NCBI GenBank assembly: GCA_907163375.1
Contig: CAJQUW010002005.1
Coordinates: forward strand, 106,613 to 170,612
Direction: 5' to 3'
Source: Prostheceraeus crozeri
Lineage: Eukaryota > Platyhelminthes > Polycladida > Euryleptidae
Length of the DNA: 64,000 bases
Shown piece after piece: positions 59,480-64,000 of the stretch. Each line of letters opens with the position of its first letter. Within the stretch, counting starts at the first letter, position 1. The notes beneath the pieces were generated by a model, which saw only the letters and a program-made list of their open reading frames with translations, was not told the DNA's origin and made no database searches. The position numbers were made by a program, and so were the translations under genes.

Positions 59480-60615
59480 GCACCATTGAACAAGTATGTA
59501 GTGTAAGAAGCGTTTCACAATGTCATTGATTTCAAAAAAGTCTTTGATCGCGCATGGCATGATGCTCTGTGGAAAACCATGAATTAGCACGGCATGCAAC
59601 AAGAATTGATTCAGGCCATGCGAACTCTCTGCGACAATAGCAACAACAAAATCAAGGTAGACGATTATACAGCACGGGCTTCAGAACAGCGGTAGAAGTT
59701 AGACTAGGATGCATTCTCCCGCCGTCTTTCTGCAACCTATCCCTTGGAGAAATCATGTCAGAGACTGGAGTAGATGAAAGTGGTGTACGGATTGGTGGCA
59801 GGCATGAAATGACTCAGGGAAAAACTGATAACTTAGATATAATTACAGAGAGTGAAGAAGAATTGAGACGAGTAACCAACGCTTTAGATACAACGGCGAC
59901 TCGGTTTGGAATGGAGATCAACGCTCAAAGATGCAAAGTAATGGTGACGTCGAACCGCAATATTGACTTACGAGATTCCATCCACAGTGTTGCGAGGAGA
60001 ACCAATGCAGCAGGTAATGCATTTCTGATATCTGGAACACTCATGCCAGCAACACGATGGCGGAATTTAAAAGCAGAACATCTATGACCAAGTTGAACAT
60101 CTAGAAGAACAAGTTCGTGAAACTCGACAGTACAATCAAATTCATACGGTCAATGACACTATCTACTCGTCTATGTAGCTGTGAATCATGGACAAGAAGA
60201 CTATGTCAAGAAGACTCGATGGCTTTGAGATGAGATGAGATTTCATCATAGACTGTTGCAATCAGTTACTGCGCCAGGAACACAGAACAAAAATCTCAGT
60301 CCTGGAAGAAATAACAGGAACTACCGAACAACAAATAGGATTTCCAGCAGCGGCGATGAAACGCAAAATGCAGTTATTTGTACTCGTGCATTGGCGCACT
60401 GACGATCTTAACCTCGCACACACCATCATCCAAAGAAGAGCACTCGATGTCAGAAGTAGAGAAAACCGCTATCCACTTGGGCGGACGATATCGCTAAATT
60501 GACAGAAGGAAGTGCAACAGAAGCTAGAAGACGATCCCTAGACTGTAATGAATGGAGACAAGAGGCGCGAGCGGCTGCAATTAGTCAACACGCCCTTGTG
60601 CTGTGACATCGAAAA
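59480..60615 (+). mobile_element. Non-LTR retrotransposon RT and C-terminal region, decayed
   Basis: It starts within the RT palm: FIDFKKVFDRAWHDALW near 59525 (motif A), LIQAMRTLCDN, then RIGGRHEMTQ and SEEELRRVTNALDTTATRFG with MEINAQRCKVMVTS (59755-59960). Between these, where FADDID is expected, the frame reads KTDNLD, so the catalytic Asp pair is lost. Further on, RLCSCESWT and SYCARNTEQ match the C-terminal blocks, and WADDIAKLTEGSATEARRR with DCNEWRQEARA ends the ORF near 60600. There are several frame changes and stops. It is 5'-truncated with no endonuclease domain. It belongs to the endonuclease-type LINEs with the SIGGR...FADDID block; the clade is not certain. Confidence 0.8.
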
Positions 60616-63199
60616 AAGGTAGGCATTAATGTTGTCATTAATTCATTTATATGATATAGGCATTACTTGGTATACTTGACATTACGTATAATTCGTGTAA
60701 ATTGTGTACTATTCAAACATACTCAATACTGTTGTATGCACAGAATAAGACAAGGCGTCTCTTCAACTGTTTGACTAGAAAGGAAGCAGTGGAATATGTA
60801 ATGCTAATGAAGTGGCACAATCTGCTTACATAATACTCGTACCATAGCAATCGAACAATGAACAGCCAGCTCAACATTAAGCACGGCTAATTTGTGCCAC
60901 GTTTCAGAGACTGTTATCAACCGGATCACACAACAAAGAGACACAGACGATGTCAAGTTCTACAGAGAAGTTTGTGAACGTTTTTTCGTGCGCCTACTAA
61001 CTTTTTAATGATAATCGGATGGACCAACATTATCAAGAAAACTTACGCAATGATCCGAATTCTTCTAATCTGAAGAAATTAAATTAAAAATTTAAAAGAA
61101 AGAATTTAAAATTTCATTTGGCCCGCTTCGCAAGTTCTGGATGTGCCATCGTTTTGAATCAGCTTGCACTTCTAGCGAAATGACACGCTTAAACAATCTA
61201 ATTCTGTGGTTGCATGATGTAATGCATTTCTGCGGTGTGGGGGAATTCCACAGGACAATAAAACCGCGTCCCACGCCATCTCATCAACTTTGCAGCTGAC
61301 ACTATCGTCTTTATTTTATCCAACATTTCGTTGCATTGCTTCGAGAGTGTGAAGATTTGTTGGACTGAAGAAGGTATTGCAGACAGATAAGTTACATGGA
61401 CTTAAATCCGGGCCGTATAAAACCTCAGAATTCTACGAATTGGTAAATTGTGAATTATTTCTTAGCTCACAGAAGTCATTACCATTAGGCTAGACATTTG
61501 CATTAATGTTAACTGATGCGCTTAGTAATCATCTGACTTTGTTAACTGGATCAAAGATGAGCGCTGTCCGATGCGTTCATTGATGAATGAAAGCTGTTAA
61601 CTTTGTAAACTTGAATACCCGAAAGATATCATTCAGGATGTCAGCTAATTAACCAATAATGTGTAAAAGTTTGTGAGCGATAATCTCGCTCAAGCGCCCA
61701 TGCAAGTAATCGAGCGGCGCCCTTGAATTGCCTAGACAAAGTTTGAGGCACTCTCTCACAGTATGAAGAGAGTAATTCGGTCGCGAATAAATCCTCAAAT
61801 GCCGGAGAGATCGATATATTTTCTGTCACGATGTCGGGTCCCTGATAGATGGGTTTGGATATGATTGCACGTCGGCTGTCACCATGTTTCTGTTCCCTCC
61901 TTAATATAGAAAATTTCGGTTCTTTCATATCGACTGTCGTGTCGCCTCGTTGATAATGAATCTGTCGCAAGTGGAACATTTGCAGAATAGTCAATGTAGC
62001 GACTGATAAAGAGGTTATTGTAGTTTATCCATAAAATACAGCAAGTCTGACGAGTGATGAATGGATCGAGAACTTTTCGAAACTCATGTGAGTCTCAAGT
62101 CATAATTCATGGGATCCTTACTTCAGCTTGCTGATTTTCACTGTGCACTTGAAATCATAGTACATTTTTTATATGCAAGTCTAGTATGATAGCAAATCCT
62201 CTTCGGTAATCTATTTTTCCATTTTATCGCACTGAAGGATAATTGTGAAGAAAGAGAAGAGACGATACCGAGCTTTCTCATAAATTAAGTACATTGTCTT
62301 TTTTGCTATCAGACAGTAGAATATTGATCGCTCTTTACAATTGTAAAGTTATAAAGATAGTCGATGATTCATAGCTGTAACTTGTCTACGATCATCACCA
62401 TGCAAGGTGGACGACAACAGGGCAGGAGGTGATTCGTCAATTAGTAATTGGTTCCAGCTTCTATCTTTTAACTGCACTAAATGGTTTACTGGTTTCCTAA
62501 CCCTTCATCGAATACTTTCCAATCCTTCATAGAAATACTCGCATAGTCACATTATTTGAAATTTGACATAGAGCTAGGAGAAACTTCAAGCGGGCAGGAA
62601 AATCATAGAATTTCTGATTATATATACATTTCTGAAAATACACATTTCTGCATTTGTTTGCCCTTCTGGTTTCATAGAATACCTATTATCATCTATATTA
62701 GGTGATAAATTCATCATAGAAGGAGAGATGGCTTGTTTTGCTGAACGAAGGTAGTTGCTATAACTTGAAGTTACAACTGCGAATTGCAGCTTGTGCTGAA
62801 GACCGACATTATTTGAGGTTGCTTATAAGTGATTTTATAGTAATATTTATCAATTTGTATTGTAGATCCATCTAATGACCAATAGTAGAACGACAAGAAA
62901 GCCACTTGAAAAATGAGGGATTAGCTAAGTGCGTTATCATAGTTGTGGGTTATCATCGTCAGAGGTAAACATAGAAATCCGACACAGTGATACTGAACTT
63001 GAATTCGTCATTGTACATCGCAGCTGCGTCTTTGATATGATGTGTTAATAGTGTTATGATAGTGTTCAAATAATTATAATTAAGCGTTCTTGTTTCGCAG
63101 GAGAGATGAATTAAGCAGTGGGATAAATATAACAAGTTAAATACCAAGAGCAACACTGCTTAACACCTACCTCTTAACGTAAAGAGGAGATCAGCTCTT
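60616..63199. other. No supported feature
   Basis: A+T-rich sequence. The longest frame (minus strand, 61641-61994, 117 codons) shows no domain I recognise. Confidence 0.35.
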
Positions 63200-64000
63200 C
63201 AGCAGAATGCTACATATTTTCTGAGTTAAGCATGGTGTGTGCTTTCAGCAGTGTCGCCAATACGAACTGATCCCAGCACTTCGTGATGGCGAAGTTAGTT
63301 CTTCGAAGGCGAACATCTTATGTAGACAAAGCTGACATTTTGTGTCATCATTGTTAGCTATAGAAGTTATCTGGAAGTCTCAATTTCTCATGCGCATTAA
63401 TGTGGCGTTTGTGCTCCTCCGAAACGACGAAACGATCATCGAAAGTCTCTCTAACTCGAAGGTTAGTTGACAAAATGGTGCCTGTCTTGGTCTTCTAGCA
63501 CCTCTCATCCCAGCTTCTCGTGGTTATATCAAAAATGTTGAGAAAATGTGTATCCACCGATGTGTTTCGCTCTTGGTAGAAACAGTTTCCTAGCTTCCTA
63601 GTTTCAGCTCCAGGGAAAGGTTCTGACTTGACTCATCTTCTCCATCTAGTTGCCGTCTTATCAGCCTGCTTCCCTTTGTCAAAAAGATTTTTGCAACAGT
63701 GATAAACCAACATGTTGTTAACTTTCTGGAAACTGTGTCACTTAAAACCTGTCTGCAACACAGACGATCTCAATCAATGAGATCTTCCATCGTATGTCAC
63801 TGAACATATGAGTCTCGTTCTTGATAGGAAGGAGAGACGAGATCAGTTTGCCATGGATGTTTCCAAAGCAATCGATAAGGTCTAACATCATTGCTTATTA
63901 GGTAGCTCAGATCTTACGGAGTTGTTAATAAACTTCATGAACTGTGTTCTGGTAGATAGGTAAAAGATACACCCGAAGGTGCTTAAAGGACATTATATAC
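63200..64000 (+). mobile_element. LINE RT fragment running off the window end
   Basis: The plus strand shows KCVSTDVF near 63545, LHLVAVLSACFPLSKRFLQQ near 63645 and MDVSKAIDKV near 63855 (RT motif A, usually DVSKAFDKVWH), followed by LTELLINFMNCVLVDR. TGTGTATCCAC(C/T)GATG and ATCTAGTTGCCGTCTTATCA are shared with the LINE at 2511-3700, so the two belong to one family. Stops occur. The YADD box should lie past 64000. Confidence 0.7.

Overview
The window looks like a piece of an animal (invertebrate-type) nuclear genome. It is A+T-rich, with one recognisable host gene broken into small exons by multi-kilobase introns, and a dense load of eukaryotic mobile elements: several non-LTR retrotransposons, a Penelope-like element, PIF/Harbinger and IS630/Tc1/mariner transposons, and tRNA-derived SINEs. 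There is nothing bacterial in it: no operons, no CRISPR array, no rRNA. I cannot name the phylum from the sequence.

Host gene. Phosphomannomutase (PMM1/PMM2 family) lies on the + strand. Four coding exons at 4101-4157, 7199-7390, 19041-19308 and 21255-21367 join in frame with canonical GT/AG sites and give 210 residues, from the start Met to just before the C-terminal 'GGND...' segment. The last exon, about 33-36 codons, is not recognisable in the remaining 42.6 kb. Either intron 4 is very long or the exon is lost or misplaced, so most of the window may be intronic.

Layout. 1-4.1 kb: a candidate TIR transposon (1051-2454) and a LINE RT fragment (2511-3700). 4.1-7.4 kb: PMM exons 1-2, with a strange A-B-A duplication in intron 1 that carries an identical copy of part of that LINE. 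7.4-19 kb (intron 2): a perfect 37-bp palindrome, two LINE tails on the minus strand, an L2/CR1-like LINE tail on the plus strand, two diverged copies of an unclassified repeat, and a small G+C-rich tandem repeat. 19-21.4 kb: PMM exons 3-4. 21.5-23.9 kb: a 5'-truncated Penelope-like element (RT plus GIY-YIG) whose 3' part is repeated in inverted orientation, beside a second GIY-YIG remnant. 24-35 kb: mostly featureless A+T-rich DNA with SINE pieces, a 167-bp tandem duplication and a nuclear-receptor-like half-site cluster.

35.8-42.5 kb is the oddest stretch: a roughly 740-bp near-perfect foldback with 350-360 bp arms and a 28-nt loop, then a 33-bp minisatellite (~1.1 kb), then a 25/35-bp minisatellite (~3.1 kb), both with higher-order repeat structure. 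45.96-51.58 kb is a nest: an IS630/Tc1/mariner-like transposon interrupted inside its transposase by a two-gene Harbinger element, which itself holds a very A+T-rich TIR insert. 52-64 kb: SINEs of one family, a Penelope-type terminal fragment, a candidate TIR element and two more LINE RT fragments, the last running off the window end.

The genes do not form a pathway. Apart from PMM (mannose-6-phosphate to mannose-1-phosphate, for GDP-mannose and glycosylation), the coding potential belongs to mobile elements. All similarity calls are from reading the sequence; no database search was run.
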